Shown piece after piece: positions 20,433 through 21,305 of a stretch of 21,305 bases of DNA (within the stretch, counting starts at the first letter, position 1; each line of letters opens with the position of its first letter). The stretch comes from a virus. The notes under the pieces are model-generated. The model did not search any database and was not told the origin of the DNA. It saw only the letters and a list, made by a program, of their open reading frames with translations. The translations under genes were made by a program, and so were the position numbers. The stretch lies in IMG/VR virus record IMGVR_UViG_3300035698_015276, positions 1 through 21,305 of that record. One strand, given 5' to 3'.

Positions 20433-20566
20433 AATCAATGTCAGATGTAGAACAGATAGAGCAATAATTTCTCAACAACAAATAAGAGATATAAATAACA
20501 GAAACAATCAGAACAACAAAGAAATTTCTGACCAAAATTTCTCAAGAAAATTTCTGACGGGTGATA

Positions 20567-20740
20567 CTAAGAATAAACAGAATAAAAACCAGACAAAGGT
20601 ATAAATGAAGAGATAAGAATAACTGATAATATCACACCAATAACTAATAGAAGGAGAAATAAACAGATAAAATAAAAAATTAGAAGAGTCATAGACAAAG
20701 AAATAAAGAACAGAGCAACGAACAACATATCAAATAACAT
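20567..20740 (-). CDS. Possible small membrane protein (doubtful)
   Basis: A 57-residue minus-strand frame from ATG 20740, very hydrophobic: MLFDMLFVALFFISLS followed by runs of Leu, Ile, Phe and Val, enough for two membrane spans. There is no ribosome site. The frame stays open well upstream, through LSTLIILATIGLTYILKVYP and KGALQEQGISKF, back to ATG-TGA-TGA near 20923. The full frame would only be a gene if two TGA codons were read through. Because the plus strand here is A-rich, the minus strand is bound to give hydrophobic codons, so chance is a real explanation. A holin-like or other small membrane protein is possible. Confidence 0.2.
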   Translation of the reverse strand: MLFDMLFVALFFISLSMTLLIFYFICLFLLLLVIGVILSVILISSFIPLSGFYSVYS

Positions 20741-20860
20741 ACTAAACTTTGATATACCTTGTTCTTGTAGTGCTCCCTTGGGATATACTTTTAGTATATA
20801 AGTAAGTCCTATAGTTGCGAGTATTATTAGAGTAGATAATGTGTATACCTTTTTTGTGTT

Positions 20861-20931
20861 GATGAAGTGGTGTGATGGTGGTGTGATGGTGGTGGTGAAT
20901 TGACGACCGCTTCATCACATACTTTTTTTTT
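20861..20931 (+). terminator. Terminator-like hairpin and T-run
   Basis: GATGAAGTGGT (20861-20871) pairs with ACCGCTTCATC (20906-20916) with one G-T pair. The 34-base loop carries two copies of GGTGTGATGGT, and nine T residues follow at 20923-20931. The loop is long and the T-run starts six bases after the stem, so efficiency is uncertain. A second short stem, GGTCTT/AAGACC, lies at 20932-20948. Confidence 0.45.
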
Positions 20932-21153
20932 GGTCTTTTTCTAAGACCACACCACCCAAGACCTAGGGATGGAATGGCTGACACAGATTTGATACGGAAC
21001 GATTTGATAAAGGAACTGGTGGTATCTTACTTTAAGTTTTTACCCTAACCAAATCTGACCACACCAAGACCTGCGACCTGTGAACTGTCAGAGCTATTTT
21101 GTATGAGCTTATGAGCAGGTTAGAACAGGTGAGGACAGGTGGTGAATACCCTG

Positions 21154-21229
21154 CTCAGCCCAGCCCAAGACGAAAAATAAAAAATTTTCATCTCAGCCCA
21201 GCCCAAGACGAAAAATAAAAAATTTTCAT
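21154..21229. repeat. Two perfect 38-bp tandem repeats
   Basis: Positions 21154-21191 and 21192-21229 are identical: each has a C-rich head (CTCAGCCCAGCCCAAGACG) and an A/T tail ending AAATTTTCAT. The contrast with the AT-rich surroundings and the position near the window end suggest a specific function (origin, packaging or terminus site) or a recent duplication. Confidence 0.92.
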
Positions 21230-21305
21230 TATTGTTTAGTATTAGTTATTATTACTATGTAGTTTATAACATTAGTTATATTTTATAACTATTATATTTT
21301 ATAAC

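Larger units (their letters stand above)
20433..21305. other. 870-base repeat-rich region with no convincing gene
   Basis: The first part (20,440-20,720) is A-rich on the plus strand, has many stops in all forward frames with start codons, and contains AAATTTCT-type repeats (near 20466, 20522, 20537 and 20550). A hydrophobic minus-strand frame runs below it (see 20567-20740). From 20,860 to 21,230 the composition becomes richer in G and C, with repeats of GGTGTGATGGT, GATTTGATA-GGAAC (near 20986 and 21001), ACAGGTG and GACCACACC. An inverted pair CAGATTTG/CAAATCTG lies at 20984-20991 and 21050-21057. The last 75 bases are almost pure A/T with repeated TATTTTATAAC. Confidence 0.6.

Noticed and set aside
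20440-20620. A-rich plus-strand open frame rich in Asn, Gln and Lys after the 20432 stop
   Set aside because: It has no start codon or ribosome site, and its low-complexity product is what A-rich DNA gives by chance.
20742-20984. His-rich minus-strand ORF (with a run of five His)
   Set aside because: It is a translation of the GGTGTGATGGT repeat and terminator region in one of three frames, with no ribosome site and no protein-like composition.
20940-21150. tRNA or other known RNA gene in the GC-richer right end
   Set aside because: I could not build a cloverleaf or other known RNA fold; the short repeats and one inverted pair do not suffice.

Overview
The window is an AT-rich (about 30% GC by eye), densely packed piece of a tailed double-stranded DNA phage or closely related element, probably of a Gram-positive (Bacillota-like) host. 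The basis is phage replication genes, free-standing HNH homing endonucleases, many one-base or four-base gene overlaps, strong AAGGAG-type ribosome sites, and near-consensus TTGACA/TATAAT promoters. No structural, lysis or integrase gene is visible, so this is the early or middle 'replication and DNA modification' part of a larger genome. No rRNA, tRNA or CRISPR array was recognised.

Layout. Positions 1-16,201 are almost entirely minus-strand and should be read from high to low coordinates. A promoter node at 16.25-16.40 kb drives a broken small gene and a DUF932 protein leftward, and a small plus-strand operon rightward. Next, a promoter at 15.23 kb drives a 31-residue Gly/Arg mini-protein, an unknown protein and a DEAH-type helicase. 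The 13.1 kb promoter drives the replication operon: three small proteins (one an excisionase-type HTH), a CHC2/Toprim primase, a winged-helix replisome protein, a small zinc protein, a DnaB-like helicase and an HNH endonuclease. The 8.0 kb promoter drives a Cys-rich protein, QueD and QueE. A promoter near 6.45 kb drives an unknown protein, FolE, a divergent QueD-like protein, a 33-residue zinc peptide and a radical SAM enzyme. Two further HNH genes, two small proteins, a GT-B glycosyltransferase and a small protein complete the left part. The left edge is a 21-unit hexamer array bounded by a 32-bp direct repeat.

The right part (16.4-21.3 kb) holds small plus-strand phage proteins (16.4-17.7 kb), a convergent terminator, a minus-strand set containing a SprT-like metalloprotease and several zinc ribbons, then two plus-strand small genes. 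The last 870 bases are repeat-rich and mostly not convincingly coding.

How it fits together. FolE, QueD and QueE make 7-carboxy-7-deazaguanine from GTP, which in phages typically supplies a modified base for DNA (or queuosine for tRNA). No QueC or DpdA-type transglycosylase is in this window. The radical SAM enzyme, the QueD-like paralog and the glycosyltransferase nearby are candidates for additional tailoring, but that is inference. Several promoters share a spacer motif (N6-TGGT, often within GACCNNGGTC), which suggests a common phage regulator. The most unusual spots are a small zinc-ribbon gene with two in-frame TGA codons and an ATA at the expected start, the hexamer array, the divergent QueD-like protein, and the repeat-rich right end.
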